Positions 31,996 to 40,484 of a stretch of DNA of 64,000 bases are shown piece by piece. The notes beneath the pieces are model-generated. The model searched no databases. It was not told the DNA's origin and saw only the letters and a program-made list of their open reading frames with translations. The DNA is from Rhynchopus sp. YZ270_cl-10 (taxonomy: Eukaryota > Euglenozoa > Diplonemea > Diplonemida > Diplonemidae), in the NCBI GenBank assembly GCA_964035575.1, contig OZ037879.1, forward strand, positions 930,001 to 994,000. Reading direction: 5' to 3'. Position 1 is the stretch's first letter. Each line of letters opens with the position of its first letter. Made by a program: the position numbers and the translations under genes.

Positions 31996-32190
31996 ATGCG
32001 CGAGTGTGCAGATGAGTGGATTGAAGCATGGACACTGGGAGGGTTTTCAGACAACTATGTCAGCATGTTTATCAACGCCAGACACATTGTAACGCAAGCA
32101 CACCTCGGCAAGGTTACCGTGTACGTGAAAACGTTGGGAAGCATGGGGCCAAATTCCCAACATTTTTACGCACACAGAACCTGGGCATGA
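31996..32190 (+). CDS. Possible small gene or last exon
   Basis: A 64-residue frame (MRECADEWIEAWTLGGFSDN to YAHRTWA, then TGA) with protein-like composition. The frame is open upstream to about 31954. A second protein-like patch in another frame at about 31860-31935 (VKVFPLFGGMGVGMDVPMAC) could be a preceding exon. I cannot find a consistent splice pair. Confidence 0.3.
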   Translation: MRECADEWIEAWTLGGFSDNYVSMFINARHIVTQAHLGKVTVYVKTLGSMGPNSQHFYAHRTWA

Positions 32191-33194
32191 CTGATACAGT
32201 CCAATACTTTCTCCAGGTCAGGACCACGCATCGTTGATTGGGCAGTACTGCTTACTTGCTGTACCGCATTGCTGTACCGCATACAGTAATTGGTCGTTGC
32301 GCACACCAGAAGTATAAAGCCTGCCTACACCAGCTGACAAACTTCGCGACTCCAGTGTTGGGCGCGTCCATCCTTTTGGTGCATATGGGGTTGCATCGTT
32401 CCCACCTGGACACACCTCTAGTGTGTGGTATCGGACGGTGTGAATCGGGTGTGTCAGGCCACCAGGTTTGAGTGCATGAAACCAATGTGGCCGTGGTGCA
32501 TGCTTCTGGAAGTGTGTGTCTTTGGGGGCGGGGGGAGTGTGCATCATTTTGTCATTTTGCGCAAAGGGGGGTTTCGGGTTCGGGAGAATGTGAAATGGAG
32601 GGCTAGGGGATTTCACCATCTGATATCCTCTATTAGCTCTGGCGTGAGGTCTCTCCTTGGTTAACCAACCTTCACGAAATACCGGCGTCTCGGTTTGCTA
32701 AAAAAGAACACCGCGTGGAGTAAGGGAAAGGGGACCTCACCACTTTTTTCTCCCAACCCAACGGGATGGGTTCGGCACTCCAGGAGAGGGTGCAGTGGTA
32801 TGGTGTTCACCTTTGTGGGTAATACAATCAATATCCTTATTGTGAGTTCCTCTGCATTCCAATAGGGGCTAATAGGGGCTAATAGGGGCTAATAGGGGCT
32901 AATAGGGGTCTCGGGGTGGTTGCGTGCACCTCCTTGGGCATCTAGGAAGCCTTGGGACAGCTTTCTCCTGCTCACTACCTACTGTACAAAAAGTAGTGCA
33001 GCTTTCCAAGGTGGCTAACCATGCTCCCCGCTCGAAGCGTTTCAAGGGTCAGCGCGCCTCGCCCTTCGGAACGGTAGGATGGACCTTCCTTCGTCCAAAG
33101 GTGTTGGGTTGTAGGTGGAATGCAGCTGACACTATTTTGTATCAACTAACTCATTGTAACCCCAGGAAAAACCCTCCCCTGAATACCTGAAAAA
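32191..33194. other. Spacer and leader of the four-TM gene
   Basis: No assigned gene. A 10-bp tandem repeat lies at 32861-32908. The last 150 bp are probably 5' UTR. Confidence 0.4.
32861..32908 (+). repeat. Tandem repeat (AATAGGGGCT)n
   Basis: Four full copies and a partial copy of a 10-bp unit, about 290 bp upstream of the four-TM gene. Confidence 0.9.
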
Positions 33195-33767
33195 ATGGAT
33201 AGAATTGGCAACCAGACGAAGGGGGCACGGATCAAGGACCACCCCATCTTTCTAATGTATTGGTACGGCGCGTGCTCGATCTTTTCGATTATCAACTACG
33301 TGTCGTGGGTGCGTTTTGAGGAGGACCTGGTCGGAGGCGATGTGACCAGGGCGTACCTCGCGTTTGTGCTGATTACGGTTATGGTGTATTTGTGTGCGTC
33401 TGGGTTTTGCTTCTTTTGGGCGGCAAGGTATTGCGACCAGGAGACGAAAGAGGGGATCAAACAGCGCAACAAGCGGGTCCACCAGGGAATGCTGTTCATC
33501 TACTTCCTGAGCGACGTGCCCTTCTTCATCCTCGACCTGTACATCGTGTACTGGTACGGCTGGGTCGACGTCATCCAGGGCATCTCCTTCGTCCTCAAGC
33601 TCATGTCCTGGATGGTTGGCACCTTCTTCGTGTGGTTTGTCTACATGTGGAAAGTCTCCAAGTTCCTCCACAGAAAGACTGGTGCCGACAGAGAGATCCA
33701 ACTCGCTGGAGCGCCAGGAGTGACCTTCAGCATAGCAGGAGTGAACAACCTCTCCCCTGATATCTAA
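33195..33767 (+). CDS. Four-TM membrane protein, unknown family
   Basis: A 190-residue single-exon protein from ATG 33195. Predicted membrane segments: about residues 19-39, 53-77, 98-122 and 128-154, with cytosolic basic loops (YCDQETKEGIKQRNKRVHQ between TM2 and TM3) and a hydrophilic C-terminal tail. Many Trp/Tyr residues sit at the membrane edges (MYWYG, YWYGW, MWKV). There is no signal peptide. I do not recognise the family; tetraspan-like or transport accessory roles are possible. Codons are G-ending in the first half and C-ending in the second, with the change near 33470. Confidence 0.8.
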   Translation: MDRIGNQTKGARIKDHPIFLMYWYGACSIFSIINYVSWVRFEEDLVGGDVTRAYLAFVLITVMVYLCASGFCFFWAARYCDQETKEGIKQRNKRVHQGMLFIYFLSDVPFFILDLYIVYWYGWVDVIQGISFVLKLMSWMVGTFFVWFVYMWKVSKFLHRKTGADREIQLAGAPGVTFSIAGVNNLSPDI

Positions 33768-33880
33768 AATGGCTGGAGGTAGGGATGATTTTGGGGGAAT
33801 GGTTTTTTTTAAATAAACGGTATTTTTGGTACCGAAACCTAGATTTTTTTTCTGTTTTTTTTTTTCATTTTTTTTTCAAG

Positions 33881-33930
33881 GTGACTAAATCACAGAGAGA
33901 GAGAGAGGCTCAGGGTCATCTTATAATTTT
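33881..33930 (+). repeat. R3 dispersed repeat (R3c)
   Basis: CAAGGTGACTAAATCACAG, then an expanded GA run and GGTCATCTTATAA. It lies about 115 bp after the four-TM gene's stop. Confidence 0.7.
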
Positions 33931-34209
33931 TTGTTTTTCTTGCGTCGTTAGCCTGTATGTAGGTCAAGATAACGTCGCATATTTGTCACATTATTCTCCC
34001 CTCTCCCCTTTTTATTATTTTTCATTTTTTTTAGACTAAAGCTTCTTGGGCATTGGGGGTGGGAGAGGTGCGGTTTGAGTAGGGTCATGCATACACCAGC
34101 ACAACGGTGAAGTCAAGCCATTTACTTGACTGTTGTAGCTGTGGACACCCCTCCCCTGCCAAGCAATAAGAAGCACAAAAAAAAAAAAAAAACCACTAGA
34201 AATGGAAAA

Positions 34210-34280
34210 GTGGAGATTTGCACAAACTGTGGCAACACAACCGAGGCAACTACACTACTCCAACAAAATTATCAAAAAAA
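34210..34280 (+). repeat. R1 dispersed repeat (R1d)
   Basis: A full copy (GTGGAGATTTGCACAAACTG to the ATTATCAAAA tail), about 440 bp after the stop of the four-TM gene. Confidence 0.85.
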
Positions 34281-34496
34281 ACACACAAAAATAAACCACT
34301 AGAAGAAAAGTGGCACACAACGTTGTTACTATTCTAACATTTTTTTTTTAAAACAGAGAAAGAGGAAAAAGCACTTTGCACAGAACCTATCTTTTGAGAA
34401 CTACACGAGAAAAAAACACGCTGTGTTAAAACAGAGGTTCTAAAACTAGATCTACAATGGGTTATGACTATAGGTTGGTCTATTTTTAATAAAAAA

Positions 34497-35864
34497 GGGA
34501 TAAGGACAGTCTGGCCCACTACGTTTGACTTTTGGACAGTATGGGCCCAACATGTTTCGATAAAGACAGTTCAGCCCCAAACGTTTGCAAAAAAGACAGT
34601 TCAGACCCAAAACGTTTGCAAAAAAGACAGTTCAAACCCAAAACGTTTGCGAAAAAGACAGTTCAGACCCAGGCAGCGGTAGGGAGTACCCCCCGCTGAA
34701 TCTGGCACTGGGTGCCCAGGCACCCAGATACGCAGGTACACACGTACACGTACCCCAATTGCCAGAGTCGACGCAACAAAAAAGTCCAAAAGACTTTGTT
34801 GGTGGCCTTACTCATTTGGATCACAACAATTTTGGCCCAGGCACGCTCTTGAAGTATGACAATTTAGTGTGTATGGGGCAGGGTGTTGTTTTGTTCTGAA
34901 TTCTCTTTGTTATAACATCTATCTAGCATCAAAATTGTGGAAAATTTTGCACCCCAAACACCCTCAGCAACGCACGCCAAAAGGCGCCCCTTGTTTCTGG
35001 GAGTTGGTTCTCATGATACCTGCACAGCGGGCATTCCTCTGAGTCCAACGCATGTTGGCCTGTCTGCGGCGTTGTACTTAAGGTGCACGAAGACAGGGTC
35101 TGGTGGTAAATTTTGCGTAGTACTGCGACGTGGTACTGCGTGGGTCTGGGAATATGGGTACCTGGGTACAGGATATTGGTTGTCAAAGACATCTTCCACC
35201 ATGCATTGAGGAGGGTAAGACAGTGGTCGCAGTTTGTACTTGATAGCATTACAACATTTAACTTCTCCACGGGGGTCTTGGGCCGTTCACTCGGTTATAC
35301 CTTGACTAGCGGAAGAGGCCTTTTTGGTCTCTAGAATATCCGGTCTTCCCGAACGGAGGCACACTTTGTGTGTTACTACGACCTGGCAACTTCCAGCAGT
35401 AGGTTAAGTAATCTTTCTTGTAAATTGTTGGATCATTATCTCCTCAGTGCATGAATGCCCCACGTGACTGGACACTTTTGTGTTTGTCATGTGGAGCTGT
35501 GGTTGCTCTTTCACGACTTTTTTCCTTGTACACCAGTGTACCGTGTGCCTGGGTACCTGGGTCGCCTGGGTACGTACCGGTAAATGTGACCAAATACCTG
35601 GTCATGACCAGGTGGTCTGACCAGGGAGACCTGGTCAGACCTCTGACCAGCGCACGGTGATAGCCGTGCCCAAGGCCCACTCAGGGGTGGCATTTTTGGG
35701 CTCAGGTGGGTGCAGCTGCCTGGGTCTGAACTGTCTTTTTTGCAAACGTTTTGGGTCTGAACTGTCTTTTTTGCAAACGTTTGGGGCTGAACTGTCTTTA
35801 TCGAAACATGTTGGGCCCATACTGTCCAAAAGTCAAACGTAGTGGGCCAGACTGTCCTTATCCC
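34497..35864. mobile_element. Mutator-like non-autonomous element with long inverted repeats and 9-bp target duplication
   Basis: The long terminal inverted repeats (left about 34497-34677, right about 35715-35864) both start GGGATAAGGACAGTCTGGCC from the outside. Each contains tandem units of about 30 bp (AAGACAGTTCAGACCCAAAA followed by CGTTTGCAA). The left arm has one unit more than the right. The flanks are the same 9 bp, AATAAAAAA (34488-34496 and 35865-35873), the size typical of Mutator-like insertion; the A-rich sequence makes this slightly less certain. The interior has GTACCCAGG/CCTGGGTAC-type inverted motifs and no transposase. Confidence 0.8.
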
Positions 35865-35873
35865 AATAAAAAA

Positions 35874-36705
35874 AATGCATTTTTGAGGAGAACAGAAAAA
35901 CTCGCAAAACCCACAAACCCGGGGTTATTCCTTTCAGATGTGTGCACGAGAGACACATTCATCTTTCAAGTTTCCCTTTTTTTTTTTTTTACATTTTATT
36001 TTGACGTTTCATGTTTTATTGTGACCCTTACCTTACGACGGTGAGCATAGATGATTACCCACACCCCACTACCCCACTACCCCATATTTTAGATCAAGAC
36101 AGAGGAACAACTACAAGAGGGGGGGTGGAGAAACGGGGACAGCGCCCCCCCGCTATCCCAGGCCTCCCCTCATCATTTACCTCTTGAGAAAAAAAGCTAT
36201 TCCTGCCGTGAAGGGGGGGCGAGAGGAAATATGATAGGTTAGCCTTGAGAGGTGATTGAGTGGCTCCTCTTGTGGCCATGCACAATCTCTCAGTGAGCTC
36301 TCGTCGTCCCCTGAGAGAGGAGGGTGATTTATACGCATAGATGGCGTACTCACCACGCTACTTCCCATACCTCAAAAGAAGATTGTAAATCGTTTTATTA
36401 GGAAAAAAAAAGGAGGGGGTTTTTATGTGGTTTTTTTTTTTGTCTGAGTTTGTTGGGGGTTGTCAGTGTTGACAATGATTATTTGCATTTTATGGTGCTT
36501 TCGGAAATCGGTCAACGCCCTGTCAGCGACCTGTCAATATCGACCCCTCCCGGAGCACCATTTTAGTTAATTATTTTCCCCAAATGGATGACGTTGAGCA
36601 AAACAGAAGCTGGAGAGGAGCTTGCGACGAACCTGAAGCTGGCACGATTGTCAAAGATACAAACACCCCATACCCTATCGTGCACTGTCACCCCTTTTTT
36701 TTTTG
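35874..36705. other. Spacer, no gene seen
   Basis: It contains an R6 motif (TGTGCACGAGAGACACATTC near 35940), T runs and G-rich patches. Confidence 0.4.
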
Positions 36706-36881
36706 TGTCACCTCATGAAGGAGGAAATAGAAACAAAGCATTTTGAACACACTTTGCGGTTCTGGGTGACGAACCGCGCTGCAGAGGCACTCCTCGCCAA
36801 ACAGGTCGAGATGTGTGCGTTTCACCACAACCTGTCTCCCATGGGTTTTATCGTGTGATGAGTGTTAAGTTTCTATTTCTC
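36706..36881 (+). repeat. R7 structured repeat, copy b
   Basis: Partner of 2117-2286. Here the first arm pair is perfect (GCGGTTC/GAACCGC around an 8-nt loop), and the ACAGGT/ACCTGT pair is also kept. It lies about 115 bp upstream of the next start codon. Confidence 0.75.
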
Positions 36882-36887
36882 CAACCA

Positions 36888-36918
36888 AAATAGGTGAGTC
36901 GGGGTTCATCTTACCAAC
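36888..36918 (+). repeat. R3 dispersed repeat, degenerate (R3d)
   Basis: AATAGGTGAGTCGGGGTTCA followed by TCTTACCAACC. It lies directly after R7b and before a pyrimidine-rich leader. Confidence 0.5.
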
Positions 36919-36996
36919 CTTTTTTTTCTCCGTTTTCAGTTTCCCCCCTACCCCTCTCCATTTCACCCAGCTAACTCCACAAACCCTTCTCTTATT

Positions 36997-38615
36997 ATGT
37001 CTGTGTCGCACGATAAGTCGGTTGACTCCCCCCAGGCACTCCGTGGGCTGCGTCTGAACCCGCATGCGGACAAGCAGAGCGAGAACAGCTTCCACATTGG
37101 TGGGGACGCTGTGGACAGCCAGGAGCCCGCATGGGGTTCCACACAGCGCTACCAGGCGCGTGGTGGTGACCACTCCGGTATGCTGAGACATGAGGCAGGT
37201 GAGTCGAGGCCGTCCTCCTCGCGTAGAGAACGCTCCACGTTCGACCCTGCAGAGAACAGAGACTGGACGCAGGACACAGGCTCCACCGTGCAGAAGGTCG
37301 TACAGGAGGCTGCCACCCACGAGAAGATGGAGCGTGGCGACGAGTGGTCGTCTTCCTCGTGCGCAAAGACGCTCGGCAGCGGCGACTCCCCGAAGAAGCA
37401 CTTCGTCATCGAGCGTGGAGACAAGACCATCCCCAACGAGTATGATTTGATGAAATCGTCTTTTATTCATACCTTTGGATGTTACTGTGAAGGAAATACC
37501 CTAGAGGTGAATTTTATTTTTCTAAAATAGTCGGTTAAATTCTAGATGGTATAAAAAAACCGCGAAATTTTTGCTTCATCATTTGCGTTTTTATTGGGCT
37601 CAGGGAGGGAACATAGTGGTATTATTCATCTTTGCCAAAAAAGAATATGGGGGTGTAAAAATCACTTTATGGGGTGGCCATAACATAATGCCAGGACTTG
37701 CATAAAGTGGAGGGTACATAATGTGAAAAAATTGTCACCCGATGCAATAAAAATGGTCAACACCACATTCCACCACAGGAAGCCGAGACGCGACCCCCAC
37801 GCCTTTGTGTCTGGATGGAACCACGACAGCCAGAAGACCATTTCCGAGCAGAAGCGTGTCCTCGACCTCTGCCCCGCCGCCCCTGCACCAGCAGCACCCA
37901 AGTCCACCGCACGCAAGGAGGACTGGGACTCCAACCTGAAGACGCTCCCCAACTGCGCAAGAGGCGTTCAGAGGTACACAAATTTCCATTCCCCCCCACC
38001 CCCACAAAAGAGCACAAAGCAAACATAACAAAAACTTTCATTCACACCACCCACCCCATGACGCCATGCTTCACACTTTGTCTTCAAATATTTTTCGTTA
38101 GAGTGTACCTCAACAATACCATTGATAGGATGGTGAAGACATACAACACTCCTTACCACCCAAGCAATGTTATCATCTTCTTTTTTCACCTAAGTCCCAC
38201 CCTTTGCATGAGCTCGACTGAGATGCATTTCACATTTCAACTACTCTTTTCCCCCCCTGTGGGGTGGAGCGTGCACCATTTTTAATATATTTCGTGACGT
38301 CCACATTACATCCATTGAGGTCAGCAAGCTGATGGATCATCTTATAAACCATTTTAAGGTGGCTGATCACGAGGTTTAGGTTTATCTTGCAAACGTTTCT
38401 TTTTTCTTCTTCTTTAGTGCACCCTATTATACCTTCTATTCAGTAGATTTATTTTGGTTAGTAACAATTCAATTAGTTAGAAACAATTCTTTCTTTTTTC
38501 TGTTCTTTTGAAGCACCGCTTTTTTTGTAAATACCACAGAATCCCCCACGTGTACGACGACATCAAGGACTCCGTCGTTGAGCAACCGGCACGTTCTCCG
38601 ATCAGGCAGTTCTGA
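36997..38615 (+). CDS. Three-exon, largely disordered hydrophilic protein
   Basis: Exons 36997-37439, 37779-37973 and 38540-38615 join in phase 2 at both junctions (GTATGA and GTACAC donors; CCACAG acceptors), giving 237 residues. The protein is rich in Ser, Asp, Glu, Arg and Pro with no membrane segment or signal. Motif-like stretches are SGWNHDSQKTISEQKRVLDLC (residues about 158-178) and an Ala/Pro run. I do not recognise the family. A possible alternative exon at 38102 (VYLNNTIDRMVKTYNTPYHP) also starts in phase but has no donor in the phase needed for the last exon. Intron 2 carries R4 and R3 repeats. Confidence 0.65.
38191..38228 (+). repeat. R4 dispersed motif, in an intron
   Basis: TTTGCATGAGCTCGACTGAG with flanks matching 7485-7520. 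Shorter relatives (CTTTGCATGAGAA) occur near 54475 and 57790 between the surface-protein genes. Confidence 0.65.
38315..38395 (+). repeat. R3 dispersed repeat, two degenerate copies (R3e)
   Basis: Two R3-like units in tandem: one ends GGATCATCTTATAAACC, the other reads AAGGTGGCTGATCACGAGG and on to TTTATCTTGCAAAC. Both are in intron 2 of the disordered-protein gene. Confidence 0.6.
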
Positions 38616-39520
38616 TGAGTCTCATCAACCCCTGCGCAGCATCTCAGCATCTCTGGCCCTGAATACACAAAAAAAAGAATCTTCTGTGGCCACTCTGTGA
38701 CATTCGTCATTCGCCAGTTAGTACAAAGAAAAACACAAAATATTTTTGGAGCTGTTGTGAACTGAACACAGCTAAAAAAGAGTTTTAGGGGACAAAAAAA
38801 AAAAAGGTAAAAATGGGGGAAATTGGATGAAAAAAGCAAAAAAAATAATCTGGGGAAAACAAAAAAAACGTCTTTCCCATTATTTCAGTCCTTTTCTTTT
38901 TTTTGTTCTTCTTCCAAATAAAAATCAAATTTTGGGATGTGTCTGTGCGTTACTTTTTCTTTGGAAGTTTTCTTTGTGTTTGCTATCTGTGTGTTTTTTT
39001 TTTTTCAATTCCATGATTTAGTCCCCACTGTCCCAGAAAAAAAAACAAAGAAAAAAAATCAACCAGAAGTTTTGGATGATCATCAGATGCTGTGTTTTTT
39101 GTGCTATTACGAACTTAGAGGATTCCCTAGAGGAAAGTTTCCCTTCTTCCTTTTTTTTTAAAATTCTGCTTCACACACACTCAAAAAAAAAGGAGGAGGG
39201 AGCTTTCAAAATATGCCACCTTCTAGAGCTCGTATCCACACACAGCCATGGTTTTCTGTCTTACTTCTGACACCCAAGCCCCCCCCCCTCCGCGCGAACA
39301 ATTTTTTTTTGAATTCAGTTGCAGTGAGAGAAACAGCCTTTACGGTTACTCCACTGCTGATTTTTTCTTTTTTATTTTTGAAATGAACGATATAGGCGTA
39401 TACCATCGTTCAATTTTGAATTTTTTTTTGGAAAAAAAAAATAAAAAAGTGTTGAAAAGATGTGCGGCTTTCCCCCAATTTTACGCCCATATCCTTTTTC
39501 GAACATTTCCTCCTTTTTTT
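38616..39520. other. Homopolymer-rich spacer, no gene seen
   Basis: Long T and A runs; open frames are short and Phe/Lys-rich, as expected from the runs. Confidence 0.45.
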
Positions 39521-39560
39521 CAAGGTGACTAAGTACGAGAGAGTCTTAGGGTCATCTAAA
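39521..39560 (+). repeat. R3 dispersed repeat (R3f)
   Basis: CAAGGTGACTAAGTACGAGA followed by GAGTCTTAGGGTCATCT. Confidence 0.7.
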
Positions 39561-39601
39561 AAAACTTTTTTTGTAATTTGCTCAAGTTCAAAAAAAAGTA
39601 G

Positions 39602-39659
39602 TATGGGTGAAGCTCATCCTCGGGTGTCTACACTAATACAAAACCAAGGTTTCAAAAAA
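39602..39659 (+). repeat. R2 repeat, outer stem degraded (R2e)
   Basis: The core CATCCTCGGGTGTCTACACT is intact and the 3' tail is kept, but the 5' arm reads TATGGGTGAAG rather than TAGTGGAG. Confidence 0.75.
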
Positions 39660-39769
39660 TAAAAAACTAAAAGGGAAACACCACTTCGCGATTGCACCCA
39701 AAAAGAAACAAAACAAAAAAAAATGTCCTCCCTTCGTTCGATCACTTTTGTTGAGTGTCCTCCCCCTTA

Positions 39770-40062
39770 GGCATACACTCGATGTGAGTCGCATGCGATA
39801 ATCATTATCGCTCACGTAGAATGATTTTGGTCGTGCGAGAGTTGAGCGATAATGAGCGATAATTGTGCGATCTTTTTTCGCCAGACCAGAATTGTACAAG
39901 AATGCGAGAATGCGAGAATGCGAGAATGCGAGAATGCGAGAATGCGAGAATGCGAGAATGCGAGAATGCGAGAATGCGAGAATGCGAGAATGCGAGAATG
40001 CGAGAATGCGAGAATGCGAGAATGCGAGAATGCGAGAATGCGACTCGCATCGGGTGTATGCC
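39770..40062. mobile_element. TA-flanked MITE carrying an 8-bp minisatellite
   Basis: The ends start GGCATACACTCGATGTGAG and the reverse complement matches at all but two of about 25 positions. TA dinucleotides flank it at 39768-39769 and 40063-40064. Most of the interior is the (TGCGAGAA)n array, whose sequence resembles the adjoining ATGCGA termini. Confidence 0.8.
39902..40042. repeat. Minisatellite, 8-bp unit (TGCGAGAA)n
   Basis: About 17-18 perfect copies inside a MITE. Open in all frames on both strands for the same reason as the array at 11131. Confidence 0.97.
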
Positions 40063-40064
40063 TA

Positions 40065-40181
40065 GTGATAGCTGTATTGTGATAACTGCCCATCATGATA
40101 CATAATGCACAACATAATACAGCTTGTATTGTGATGCATATTATATATTATGATGGACAATTATCATAACACAGCTATCAC
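40065..40181. mobile_element. TA-flanked palindromic MITE abutting the minisatellite MITE
   Basis: A 117-bp near-perfect palindrome starting GTGATAGCTGTATTGTGATA. It is flanked by TA at 40063-40064 (shared with the MITE to its left) and at 40182-40183. Confidence 0.85.
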
Positions 40182-40430
40182 TACTTCCCTCCCCCTCTCC
40201 CCTTCAACCTACCTCACACAAAAAACATCAAACACCAGAACAACGTGGACTAATCCCCCTCCCTCTCTCCCTCCTCCCTCCCTCATACCTAGATTTATAT
40301 TACCCCCTCTTTTTCTTTTCAGAGTTTAGTTCATCGAAACCCAGCCCTCTGTAGATCTTTTTCTCAACACTCTATTCCCCCCTTTTTCTACTGATGATAA
40401 AATAACCGAATATTTTTCAATTTTTTTTTC

Positions 40431-40470
40431 CAAGGTGGCTAAGCACGAGAGGCTTCGGGATATCTTATAA
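40431..40470 (+). repeat. R3 dispersed repeat (R3g), in the leader of the SUMO-ligase gene
   Basis: The best-kept R3 copy (CAAGGTGGCTAAGCACGAGA, then GGCTTCGGGATATCTTATAA), ending 14 bp before the start codon. It must be in the 5' UTR or overlap the promoter. Confidence 0.75.
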
Positions 40471-40484
40471 TAAAAGCAACAAAA

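Noticed and set aside
38102-38165. Extra exon (VYLNNTIDRMVKTYNTPYHP) in the disordered-protein gene
   Set aside because: The acceptor and phase fit, but no donor in the phase required by the last exon was found; direct joining of 37973 to 38540 keeps the frame.
39805-40105. Open frames over the (TGCGAGAA)n array
   Set aside because: Same artefact; the array lies inside a MITE.
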